Shown here: one piece after another, positions 1 through 9,928 of the stretch
Layout of the letters: each line of letters starts with the position of its first letter
Numbering within the stretch: the first letter of the stretch is position 1
NCBI GenBank assembly: GCA_964036045.1
Contig: OZ038383.1
Coordinates: 33,871,394-33,935,393 of the forward strand
Source: Eutreptiella sp. 'Long Island Sound 2002'
Taxonomy: Eukaryota > Euglenozoa > Euglenophyceae > Eutreptiales > Eutreptiaceae
Direction: 5' to 3'
DNA length: 64,000 nt
The notes under the pieces: generated by a model
What the model was told of the DNA's origin: nothing
The model's input: only the letters and a program-made list of their open reading frames with translations
The model's database searches: none
Position numbers and translations under genes: made by a program

Positions 1-3
1 CCC

Positions 4-533
4 ATGGGCGCCAAGAATGGCAACGCCGCTTTCCAGCGCATGATGGAGGACCTACTCGGTCCTGTCGGGGACTGTGCCGACCCCTTCGTGGATGACATCA
101 TCATCGGGTCCGGCACAGAGAACATGACTGAGGACGAGCTCATCGAAGCGCATGAGAAGGATCTGCGCCGAATGCTCAGCGAGCCCGACAAGCACAACAT
201 GGTGTGCAAGCCCACCAAAGCCTCACTCTTCGTGAAGGAAGTGGAGTTCGCGGGTCACGTGGTTGGTCACGGGCAACGCCGTCCCATGCCTGGGAAACTG
301 GCGTCCCTGAACCACTGAAGAAGCCCCAGACCATCAGCGAACTCCGGTCCTTCATGGGGTTCTGCAATTACTATTCGGGCTATGTCCGGATGTATGCAGA
401 ACTGTCGGGGCCGCTGCACAAGATGTTGCAGGTGGGCAAGTTCGATGGCCGGAAGGGGAGCAAGAAGAAGCTTGCCTGAACCCCTGAGGCTGAGGATGCG
501 TTCAACCGCCTGAAGGAGCGACTCCTGGGGCAG
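4..533 (+). pseudogene. pol: Reverse transcriptase C-terminal part of element M, frameshifted
   Basis: This encodes the palm and thumb of a Ty3-type reverse transcriptase. Frame 1 (4-318) carries the catalytic box as FVDDIIIGS, where most Ty3 elements have YxDD. Near position 300 the coding frame shifts, and the connection region (FMGFCNYYSGYV, then KMLQVGKFDG) continues in the next frame up to a TGA at 477-479. Element E has TGG (Trp) at the matching codon, so the TGA looks like a G-to-A change. After the stop the same frame runs on into RNase H. The protein cannot be made intact from this copy. Confidence 0.8.
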
Positions 534-2726
534 TTGGGGCTGTTCCTGGTGGTCCCGGATCAGGGATTCGTGCTACGGACAGACACCTCGGACTATGCCG
601 TGGGGGCAGCCCTCGAGCAAGTCCGGGACGACGGGACTCATGTTCCCGTGGCGTTTTGGAGCAGGATCCTGGCCGAGGGCCAACGCCGAACATGGACCGC
701 GAGGGAGAAAGAGACATACGCCATTGTATGTGCGCTCAGGAAGTGGTCTGGCCACATCGGACTGCAGCCGGTGGTGGTTTGCACGGACCACCAGTCCCTA
801 CAGAGCTGGCACAAGGAGCATGTCGACACCCCCTCAGGACCAGCGGCTAGGAGGGCCCGATGGCACGAGACGTTCGCCAAGTTCGACCTCAGCGTCGTGT
901 ACGTCCCGGGGAAGGACAACACTGTGGCAGATTGCCTCAGTCGCTGGGCCTACCCCGCGGGCAAGGCGTGGATGGACATATCCAGCCATGGCAACGCTGA
1001 GGAGACTGGGCAGGCGAAGCGCATCATCGAGATGGAGAAGACCATGGAACAAGAGGGGGTCAAGTGCTTTGTGGTGATGGCAAACCGTACGGACCTGGCC
1101 AAGTTCCGGGGCGCCCGCGTCCAAGCTATTCGGGAGGAAACCCTCGAGCAATGGATGGTGGCCCCTGTAGAGCTAGTCAGGTCGGTGCTCACAGAGGACT
1201 GGTCAGATGACTACGCGGCATCCGAGCACTCGAGCAAGTACTGGAATGCCGTGAGCGCCCCGTCGGACGACGAGTGGCCTGAGGGCTTGACCGAAGATGG
1301 GGACAAGTTGTTCCTCAAGGACAAGCTGCTGGTGCCCGAGAACCGAGTGGAGGAACTCATTGACCATTGGCACAACGCCCAGCTCATGCACCCTGGTCGA
1401 GACAAGATGCAGCAGGACCTGGAGTGGCGTTTCAAGTTCCCTCCGGGGTACTACGCCATCCTGGATAAGTACTGCAGCGACTGTGCCGTGTGTCGGGCCA
1501 CGAAGAGCCCCGACCACTCCACAGCGGGCAACCCGGTGTATACGGCTATACCGGAGGCCCCTATGCGGTCCGTGGCCATGGATGTATTCGCCATGCCTGA
1601 GGTCACCGTGGAAGGAGAGACCTACGACTGTGTCATCCTAGCGGTGGATGGGCACAGTGGGTATATCGTGGCGGTCCCTGGCAAGAAGTCCAAGAAGAAG
1701 GACAAGAAGGACAAGCATGGAGTGGGGCTGCAGGCCAAGACCGTCGCTAATGCCATGATCAGGCATTGGCTGACGATTTTCGATGTCCCAGCTGTCATCT
1801 GCAGCGATCGGGGCAGTCAATTCGTGGCGACGTGGTTCAAGACGATGTACAAGCACATGGGGACTCGGCACGCCAAGACCGTGGCATACCACAGCCGGTC
1901 GAATGGCCGGGCTGAGGTGGCCGGGCGGCAGATGTTCGAGAAGTTCTGCCAGCTGCACATCGACGAACCAGGCCGGAATTGGTACAATTCGCTGTGGAGG
2001 GTACTCCAAGCGTATCACGACCTTCCGGGACCCACTGGACTGTCGCCCCATCGCATCCTGTTCCTACGGGATCGAGTGTCACGCACTCTCCCGTGGTTGA
2101 ACCATGGCAAAGTGGCCCGGGATGCGAACGCCATGATGGCTGAGGCGGACGACACGGCGGCCAAGGTGTGCAAGGCACTTCAGGACGAGCACGACAAGAG
2201 GGCCAAGTACTTCAAGCAGGGAAAAGTCCAGAAGTATGCTCTCCAAGACACCGTGTGGGTGGAGCGGCACCACAAGGATGTCCTGTCCAGGCATCGGCAG
2301 GCATCTTGGTATGTGCCGGGGGTAATCGTGTGGAAGGTCGGGCAGGACGTGTATGCGGTTCGTGTGGGGGATAACAAGATCCTGGACCGCGACCATACCC
2401 AGCTTCGTCCTCGAGCACCAGACCCCAGCGGACGTCCCGTCACCTTCGAGTTCACGGCCGGCGATGTGGACTCGGACGAAGAGGGAGAGGACGACGACTT
2501 CACCGCCGAGAAGATCCTGGCGGACAAGCCGGACCCGGGGACGGCTGGGGGTAGGCTTTATAAGGTCCGTTGGAAGGGTTTCGCCGCATCCAGGGATTCG
2601 TGGGAGCCTCGGAGCAGTTTTGTGCCGAGGTACACCACGGTCTGGATGGACTACCTGAAGAAAAAGAATATTTCTTTGGATGTCAAGGACGTGTTGGTCC
2701 ATTTGGTTGCTGCTGTAGGACCGTAA
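534..2726 (+). CDS. pol: RNase H - integrase - chromodomain part of Ty3 pol (element M)
   Basis: Open for 730 codons. RNase H occupies residues 10-150: first catalytic Asp in RTDTSDYAVGAALEQ, Glu in AREKETYAIV, Asp in CTDHQSLQSW, last Asp in VADCLSRW. The integrase zinc finger follows at about 280-325 (H-H then CSDCAVC). The integrase core has Asp in MDVFAMPE, Asp in CSDRGSQF and Glu in GRAEVAGR. A C-terminal chromodomain lies at about 660-710 (YKVRWKGFAASRDSWEP), expected to bind modified histone tails and steer integration. The ATG at 534 is probably not a real start: it lies inside the polyprotein just after a premature TGA in the same frame. A Lys-rich insert at about 385-395 sits inside the integrase core. 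Confidence 0.85.
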   Translation: MGLFLVVPDQGFVLRTDTSDYAVGAALEQVRDDGTHVPVAFWSRILAEGQRRTWTAREKETYAIVCALRKWSGHIGLQPVVVCTDHQSLQSWHKEHVDTPSGPAARRARWHETFAKFDLSVVYVPGKDNTVADCLSRWAYPAGKAWMDISSHGNAEETGQAKRIIEMEKTMEQEGVKCFVVMANRTDLAKFRGARVQAIREETLEQWMVAPVELVRSVLTEDWSDDYAASEHSSKYWNAVSAPSDDEWPEGLTEDGDKLFLKDKLLVPENRVEELIDHWHNAQLMHPGRDKMQQDLEWRFKFPPGYYAILDKYCSDCAVCRATKSPDHSTAGNPVYTAIPEAPMRSVAMDVFAMPEVTVEGETYDCVILAVDGHSGYIVAVPGKKSKKKDKKDKHGVGLQAKTVANAMIRHWLTIFDVPAVICSDRGSQFVATWFKTMYKHMGTRHAKTVAYHSRSNGRAEVAGRQMFEKFCQLHIDEPGRNWYNSLWRVLQAYHDLPGPTGLSPHRILFLRDRVSRTLPWLNHGKVARDANAMMAEADDTAAKVCKALQDEHDKRAKYFKQGKVQKYALQDTVWVERHHKDVLSRHRQASWYVPGVIVWKVGQDVYAVRVGDNKILDRDHTQLRPRAPDPSGRPVTFEFTAGDVDSDEEGEDDDFTAEKILADKPDPGTAGGRLYKVRWKGFAASRDSWEPRSSFVPRYTTVWMDYLKKKNISLDVKDVLVHLVAAVGP

Positions 2727-5429
2727 TGGATCCCCCTTGGCATTTTGTTTGTTTCTGTGAATGAGGAGACGGGTGAGGGCGTTCATCCGGGGATTTTTGG
2801 GCCTTGATTGGCCATATACCCCCTTCACTTGATCTCCACGTATATATTTCATCGTGGTATACGTATTTAGATCGATCGACGACGTTTCTCTATCTTTGAT
2901 CCCCTTGGTCCATGTTGTAGATCAAGAGGAGACCGGATATGGCGTAGGGCACCGATTATCAGTGTCCTCACCCCTCTCTTGGGGCATGGGGGACGCCTAC
3001 GACGTGTGTGGGGCCTCCATGCGTCCTTGGGACATGGAGGGGGGGGTTGGAGTCCATTGGGGTCCTCCCGTCCTCTCTTCAATGACTTCCGAGCGGTAAC
3101 AACGCTCTGAGAAGGGGGGTGAAGCCGGTTTGGACCCCCGTGGCCATCTTGGGGTCACTTGGGGTGTGTATCTATGTGCCGGCAAGCCGCCATTGGCTGA
3201 TATCATACTCTCCCATCCACCTGATCTAACCCGATGTGATAGTGTGATAGGTTTGGCCATTCCGGCTATGAGCGGCCATATTCAGTACCGAGGCGCCGCC
3301 AGCGGAGATATATATATCAGAATATCAGGAATCAACAGGCTTTTATTATCATAATGTTTCCGTAATTTTTCAGCCTTTCGTTCTGATGGTCAATGTATCG
3401 GCGACTGTCAGTTGGCTCGCGATTTTGCGTTAACCGATTGGTTAACTGTTATTTCCAGATATTTTGGCGGAAACCCCGATGAAGGGTCAGATTTCATCAG
3501 TAAAGGGTTCGTTGCTTCCGCAATTTTCTAAATATGCACTCGAAATTTTATTCTGAATTTTTCGCGATGTCGAAATCGGATTTTCGACTTCGACATCGCC
3601 GCACTTGATTTGGTCTTCTTCGAGTGGTCATACTCTTTTCCCTATGCCCGAATCAGGTTTCCCTTATACTTGCCACCCATTTGACTTGGAGATATAAGGG
3701 AAACAAAAGTGAATCGTGGGACCACTTTAAACGGCCATATCTACGAGCGAGTGTGAGGAAAGAGAAAAGAGGAAGTTGCGTTGCAAGCGCCTTGGTCTCA
3801 ACTTAATTTAGGATGCATCAAACGCCTTTGGTGTGTACACATGCCCGGTGTAGCAAGGGATAATGGTCAAGAGGGTATAAAGTGATATATAACTCTTGGA
3901 CCGTGCAACCGAATATTTTAATGCGACTTTCGAGTGTATCGCATGAGTGTTGGGGTTGCATAGATACTTTCCTTGGGTTCCTACGCATTTTTAACGTGAA
4001 GGTATGTTGATGGGGGGACATGGCATATCATGGTGGGAGCCACTTTTGAGGGTATGTTTTATATGCATGGTATATGTCTTGATATGCTCACGCCCATGTT
4101 ATATATCTTCGTGTGGCCGAAGAGATGGGGAGCCATACGTGACAAGGGCTTTGCCCATGTCCCAATTGTGGAATTCAAAGCGCTAGACTAAGTCTACCGC
4201 GTATGTATTGCTCATGGTATGTTTGGCAAATAGATCCATCAGTGCACTCCCATTTTCATGGGGCATGTAGATATGGGTGGGGAAGGTATCTCCATGCGCT
4301 CGATTGGGGATCCAAGTGGGGGAATTGTTCGCAAATGGTTCCAATCATTTGTGTATGGAACCATGAGCGGATATCATGGGTGAGCATAGAGATATACTAT
4401 CATGACAACTTTGTATTTGGACATATTTTCATGTTTTGGACCTCAATGTTTGCTCATTTTTGTGTTTTATGTGCTCAACTGGTCGGCTAACAGTAGAGTG
4501 CCTAGAGATCCGTGAACTATGGTATCTCCCTTATATGTTGGCATATGCTTCGGTGTTGCACCTCACCATATGCCAGATCGCGTAGTCACTTTGGCTTGGT
4601 ACACGAGGCCTCACAAAAGTAGGTCTCAAATTCATGAGCTGACTTGTGAAGCATGCCATGTACATAACTGGAGGGGTTTCGGAGCCAATGATGGGATATT
4701 CTTGGGCATGGACATTTGGTCTATATCACCCTTGTATATTACTTTCCGGTTTGACACGTGCATGGAGCATTTGGATATTTGCCGTATGCATTTTTGAGTA
4801 TATAATTGACTTTTGGACATAATGGTGTGATTTGCCTGATTTTGCCATGTTGTGAGGTCATCTTCATGGGGCAGTTCTCCAAGCCCATTCGACTCAGAGT
4901 CCAACCAAGGTTATGTCAGGGTAGGGCATGGTCCTGAGTGTCACTATAGGCCATGACATGCCACCTCCCCTATTGGGCTAGGATTTTGAGGCTTGGGAGT
5001 GAACACATTTTTGGGGTTTGTGTATTGACTTGTGACACATGGCATTCAGCCATCTCATTTGACCTGGTTCAGGGCAATATGTTGGTGAGTCAAGGGAAGG
5101 TCTTGAGTCCAGAGAATGAGGGGTTTATGGCCGTGAATGTGTATGTTTACCTCTTTCCCCAACTTTGCTTTATTTGTGTTCATATGCCAATTTCAGGGCT
5201 TTCTTCTTTGGTGCCATTCTTGTACATGCCCGCCATCGTGAGACCACCGATGTGCTGAACGAAAGCCCGCCATTTGGATTGGATTGTGGATTGGGTTATT
5301 GCTGTATTTGTGGGATCTGGTTGCTGTTCAGGGTTGAAGGAGGATTTTAGTTTCTATTTTCTAATTTTTGGATTTGGACCCTGAAATTTGAGGAATGCAA
5401 TAGTTGATCCGGAGTAAATCAGCAGGGGT
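2727..5429. other. Non-coding interval between element M and the LINE fragment
   Basis: No supported gene. The first 600 bases are probably the 3' untranslated region and perhaps the LTR of element M, but there is no second copy to define ends. From about 3350 to 5400 the DNA is richer in A and T, with many ATG/CAT and TATG words and only short ORFs in all frames. A small inverted repeat (GTTAACC-4 bases-GGTTAAC) lies near 3432. I see no tRNA-like or splice structure that I can support. Confidence 0.5.
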
Positions 5430-6517
5430 TACAGGCGGAAGGGGCACAGCGGGGGCCGGTCCTGGTAGGGACCTTCTTTAGTGGAACTGCAACAGAGCAA
5501 CCCAACTTCTGCAAGAGGCCTCCTCCGAAACAACCTGGGTGTACCTAGATGGTTCAGCAGGGCAAGGGGGTTTCGGCTCTGCTGCCACCATCTACAAACC
5601 CAACGGTACAATCCTGGTTCTGTGCCTCCCATCTCCCTAACATTCCTCTGAGGGATCTGAGTACTGGGTCGGCATTATGTTTCTTCGATGGGTATCCTCC
5701 CTGAACCAACCCATGCAGTGCATTATTCTTGGAGATAACGAACAAGTGATTCGCACTGCGAACATCCAATCCTACGTGATTGCATCACGCTCATCGCATG
5801 GCACATGGGTTAAAGCTTACTCCTCTCTCCAAGCTCAAATGCCTACATTGGTGTCAACGCAATTTGCATGGATCAAAGGACATGCAGGATATCAGGGGAA
5901 TGAATGTTCGGATCTGTTCTCCAAGTGGATTGCATACAGCTCATCATCCTCTCCTGAGTTGCTGCCCCCACCCCCCCTGGGAACTGTATCCTTCGGTAGC
6001 TTGCCCGTCTGTCATCGCCTGATCACCTCTGTATCGAGGGCCCTCATCCCCCGTCATCACAACTACAACATCCACGTGCCGTCCAGTTTTTTCTTCTACA
6101 ATCACTCATCGTGGTTCTCCGGACTCCCTTTCAAATGGTCATCAGGCAACATGAATTTTTTTACATTTGCGTTGCACAACAATTTGACCCCCGAGTTTGC
6201 CACAAATGCTCACAGTCACACCCCCTCAATGTAGCCACCTTCTTGTCCCATTGCCCCAGCGCTGACCACATTGTGCAAAGCTTCATACATGCATGGCCCC
6301 CGCCCTTCAACCAGTTAGCAAGCATCTGGTCGGCCCAGTGCTCCCACCCAGGAGACAAACGAAATTTCGTCAAATTTCTGGTGCCCTCCACCCTGTACGA
6401 CGCCATGACTACACCCGACACAGGCGAAACAAAACCCCAGCGCGTTTTGGCTTTTAAAAATGCACTCCCCCAGCGCCAGAAACAGTTGAAAGACGCTCTG
6501 TCCAAAGCACTCACTTG
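5430..6517 (+). pseudogene. Non-LTR retrotransposon (LINE) ORF2 3' end: RNase H and zinc knuckle
   Basis: This encodes the C-terminal RNase H of a LINE-type polyprotein. Catalytic residues are visible in order: Asp in VYLDGSAGQGGFGSA (about 5550), Glu in EGSEYWVGI, Asp in IILGDNEQV, and Asp in the GHAGYQGNECSDLF signature. A TAA at 5638-5640 interrupts this frame. After a frameshift near 6190 a CxxC...H...C segment follows (CHKCSQSHPLNVATFLSHC), typical of LINE C termini. The upstream reverse transcriptase is missing, so the copy is 5' truncated, as is usual for LINEs. Element B is inserted at the last visible codons, and the frame resumes at 17706 beyond B. Confidence 0.75.
6513..6517. repeat. 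Target-site duplication ACTTG, left of element B
   Basis: ACTTG directly precedes the left LTR of B and is repeated at 17701-17705 directly after the right LTR. A 5-bp duplication is standard for Ty3/gypsy integrases. It fixes the ends of B and shows insertion into the LINE. Confidence 0.88.
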
Positions 6518-7228
6518 AGAAAGATGTCCTTGAATTATGCCCTAGGTCTTTTGATGTATTCCTGCAGGTTTTGTAGTTGAAAACCCCAAACCAAAGCAGC
6601 AAGTAGAGCAAGGACTGAATGTGGATCGAATCAATGATTGGTTTTGGAATCCAGTGTAACACAGAAGGGCTGCAGATAGACAAAGCAGGTTTATGCACAT
6701 AGATTCAATCACAATCGGATAATACAAAAGGTTTTATATGAAAATTGGTCAGACTCTAGCCTCAGAGGTTGCATTAGGCACTTCATGTGCACTCCTTTGG
6801 GTGAAATGGTGCTGGTTAGGACTGAGTGGCATAGATGTCAGGACCACACAGAAAATGACTCGGCCAAGCAACTGAATTCAGAAACAGTTACAACGTAGGA
6901 CCACAATAAGTGGTAGAAACAATTGAGTATAGGGGTCTTGGGGTGGGAGACCACTAGGCTTAACCTCCAAGGCCATCAAGCATGAAATGCCTGATTTATT
7001 TTGGTATGTCCTCCATGAAGGAAGGTACCTCCGCTCAGTTGAGTGGTAGGGGTGAACTTCATGGGGGGGCTAGGGTCACAACCCTAGTTACTTTGAGAAA
7101 GTGTACTTTAGGCAACAAAAGTTTGATAAAAACACTTAAGTTTGTCTTAGCATCAACAAAGGGTCTTAAGGGGGGCTTAGCCTGGATCAAGCCCTCCAAG
7201 AAAGACATGGCAGTGACTTTTTCTTACT
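6518..7228 (-). repeat. 3' LTR of element B (711 bp)
   Basis: Nearly identical to 16990-17700 and of the same length. Read on the minus strand it begins AGTAAGAAAAAG and ends CATCTTTCT. Adjacent purine tract and flanking ACTTG fix its limits. A TATA-like TATAAAA sits at about 6731-6740 on the minus strand. Confidence 0.92.
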
Positions 7229-7240
7229 CCCCCCTGGAGT
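7229..7240 (-). promoter_or_regulatory. Polypurine tract of element B
   Basis: The minus strand reads ACTCCAGGGGGG immediately before the 3' LTR. This is the position where the plus-strand primer for reverse transcription is made in LTR elements. Confidence 0.6.
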
Positions 7241-7467
7241 ACTAGTTCATGAAGCTAGTAGGACCAAGGAAAAAGGCACAAATATTCCCAAAATTGCCTC
7301 CAAAAATGCATTAAACTTACCAAAAACATCCTCATCACTTCATAGAAGCCTATCACACTGTAGGTACCCTTGAAAAACAGTGTAATGTACCGTGAATGAT
7401 GTCCCTTCGATGGGGCATTCCTCAAAAGTCGCCGGCGTGCGACGAAAACTTTTGGAAAAAGTTTGGG

Positions 7468-7545
7468 GGTAGTGGGAATTGAACCCAGGACTCCCTCCCT
7501 AGAGCACATATGCTTGCCCACTAGGGTACAGCCGAACGCTCTAAT
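7468..7545 (-). other. tRNA-like module in the 3' region of element B
   Basis: On the minus strand a B-box-like GGTTCAATTCC (7475-7485) lies about 35 bases downstream of an A-box-like stretch containing CCTAGTGGGCAAGC (about 7512-7530), the spacing seen in tRNA genes. A T-arm-like hairpin can be drawn around the B box, but a full cloverleaf is not convincing. It resembles the module in the LTRs of element A. It may be a tRNA relic or a pol III promoter-like unit. Confidence 0.5.
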
Positions 7546-8519
7546 GCGGACGGCTATCGCTGTATAAACAGCGTTTTAGTAAACGTCCTGACCAAAGGCC
7601 AGGGCGGAGCAATACTCCTAATGGAGGACACAAACCCCCAGGAGCTGGAAAAAAAAGAAAATGTAACCAGCAGGGAGTGAATCCTGCGGTTTAGCGGAAG
7701 GGGTTGCGGTTTAGCAAGTGAAATCGTTAAAAATCGACGAAACCACGCGGGAAATAGTCATTCTTACACATAACTTAAAGTCGCAGACAAGGGCAAAGGG
7801 AGCGGACTCCAAGAAAAGGGTTGCGCAAGCGTAAACGGCTTTTGGAAAAGAAGGTATGAGCCGTAGTTATTAAAGTTTTAAAGGAAATTTTTGCACAGTT
7901 GCATCAAAATTTTTATAAACTTCAGAGTCAAGCATTCAAATTCAGCCCACACCACAGAGCAGTTCAACAACCCGTCTCTCAGGTATGTCTGTGTCATTTC
8001 ACACTCACGCATTGCGTTCGTGTTGGTTGTTTCGTCAAAACGTTAGGGTTGTCAACGCTGTGCTCGTTGGGGGGTCGGGTGTTCTCCTCTCGTGCTCTGC
8101 ACAGGTAAAAGCAGGAATGAAAGGTATGTGATGCGAATGGAGCGCGCAGCGCGCACGTAGGGTTAGAATATGCGCTGTGCTCGCGATGCATGTGCCTAAT
8201 CGAGGCATCCACACGCTGTGACGCTTTACCTGTATCCGAAATTCACCCTTGTTTTCTTCCTCACAGGTAAGTACAGATGCGTTTGTTCGTGTGCGGCCGT
8301 GGCGTTAAAGTTGGGTTGCTTAAAACGCTTAGGTTTGTTTTGTGTTCGTTTCAATTCGGCATTCACACGATGCATGGTGAGTAAGGTAGGTTAGCCCAGG
8401 AGGAGCTCACCTCCTGGTTGAGTCAGTGGTTCAGCCTCCCTTCCCTGCGTGCACATGATGCATTAAAGGGTAGGCCACGCGAATTGCGCACGGTAAACCT
8501 TGTTTAGGTTACCCAGAGG

Positions 8520-8553
8520 CTCCTCGGTACGTTCTTTAAGAGAACCCGAGGAG
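8520..8553. other. Conserved hairpin in the 3' region of element B
   Basis: CTCCTCGG pairs with CCGAGGAG, with an inner GTTCT/AGAAC pair. The same structure is at 31611-31644 in element A, where the few changes leave the plus-strand pairing possible through G-T wobbles. A second conserved inverted repeat, GTATTATA...TATAATAC, lies about 70 bases on (from about 8618). Confidence 0.5.
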
Positions 8554-9928
8554 TTTCTTAAAGCTTGCTTGCTTGACAGGGGTAGCTGATCCGTCAGCGT
8601 GTTTGCGAACAGTGTATTATAGGTCACACTGAGAAGGGTATAATACCTGGAGTGTGGCTTGGTTCCTCCGTCGCAAACACCCCTCCATTTGCCTCTTTTG
8701 TACAGGTGGGAGAGGTTAAGGGTGATCGGTGCACGCAGCAGCTGCCTTCGGCGGCTACCATTTTTCTGCCCCAGCAAAACAGGGGCGCTGATCAGAAATC
8801 AAATCACTGTGCCTCAGCCAGTACTGGCGAGGGCAGTTCGACCTCAACGACATCTGCGCTGTGCACGCAACGAGAGCACCCCTTCCCTCCAAGCCCTAGC
8901 AGGGGAAACGCGTTGTGGCGTCCCCTGTTAGGCCACAGCTGCTTAGGAGCGCTGTGTTCTCTTGTCCTTTTCACAGGAGGGCCATTAGGGCCTGAGTGAA
9001 CTTTGACAGCAGCACCCAGTAGCGTGTGTAGGGGTTAGGGTCAGCAGGCCTGGCAGGCGGTGAGTGCAAGTGATGAGTGCTCACCCTGCCTTCGAAGGCC
9101 GGTGCTGGCGTTAGTGAGTGTAGTGTAGTGGTGTCTCCTGTCCCGCGTGCTTTTCCTCGTGGGCAGGGGAGTGCGTTAGCTTTTGGCCTGTAGCAAAAAT
9201 GGGCGTTTTGTATGCCCTTAGCACACTTGGCCACCCCTCCCCTCTTAGTAGGTAGGGCTTTTGCCGTACACCCCAAGGATAGGCGCCAGCACAGAAATTG
9301 GGCGCCATAGGAGTGGTAATAGTACCTGATTAGGACCTTCGGTCCGACGTCAGCGAAGCCCGGTCTCCGGGAGCCACGCTGGGGAGCGAAGTGAGACACA
9401 TACAGACATACGTAGCACACTTAGGAGTATGGTAAACCCGGTAAGGAAGGGTAGAACCCCATGGGTCTGGACCAGTCAGGGGTCCTAACTGTGGGCTCGC
9501 TTGTCCCCAAGGAGGGAAGACACACCTTGCCTCATAACACCTTGCTTGTCATTCCCCCCTGGTGTAGTAAGCCACCGTTCTTCGTTGGCTCTCCAAGGTC
9601 ATTACATTAGGGCAGTACCCATGCAACACATGGTCAACAAGGCACACACTCGCTGGGTGGCTGCAATCCTGATAAGCGGCCACCTGGCTCACGCTGGAAA
9701 CCATAGGCATGGGTCTGCAGGGCACAGACAGGGTCAGTGCAGTGCTCAGTAAGCAGTAGTCTGTGAGAAACCAATGGCCTTCGGCCAGGGAGTGGTTGTC
9801 ACGGGGGGCTAACGGTCCTGTCCTGCGATGCAATGCGGGACAACTGTGACAACTGCTCTTACACCCATACACAGGCACGTCTGCAGAAGAGTGCTCACTG
9901 CACCTGTCAGTAGACTGACACAGGGCAA

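Larger units (their letters stand above)
1..2726 (+). mobile_element. Ty3/gypsy chromovirus fragment 'M' (3' half of pol)
   Basis: The window opens inside the reverse transcriptase of a plus-strand Ty3/gypsy element. Domains follow the order RT palm, RNase H, integrase zinc finger, integrase core, chromodomain, which is the chromovirus arrangement. The 5' half lies outside the window, and I could not define a 3' LTR because no second copy is present. The same family recurs at 59.8-64.0 kb (element E) in the same orientation, clearly related along RT and RNase H but diverged. One frameshift and one stop make this copy defective. Confidence 0.85.
7241..9928 (-). other. Long 3' non-coding region of element B
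   Basis: About 2.7 kb separates the pol stop from the 3' LTR. Short ORFs (for example 8971-9420, minus) have no recognisable domain and no protein-level counterpart in element A. By contrast, the nucleotide sequence at about 8391-9310 is strongly conserved with element A (31437-31946 and 41751-42210), including several inverted repeats. The region also contains the tRNA-like module near 7.5 kb. Confidence 0.6.

Noticed and set aside
3430-3452. Inverted repeat GTTAACC...GGTTAAC
   Set aside because: Short, single, and of a kind expected by chance in AT-rich DNA.
6518-7228. Reading the A and B repeats as introns because they start GTAAG on the minus strand
   Set aside because: They form direct-repeat pairs flanking gag-pol, with adjacent purine tracts, primer sites and 5-bp duplications, so they are LTRs.
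8971-9420. 149-codon minus-strand ORF in the 3' region of element B
   Set aside because: No domain, and the matching region of element A does not preserve a protein there although the DNA is conserved.
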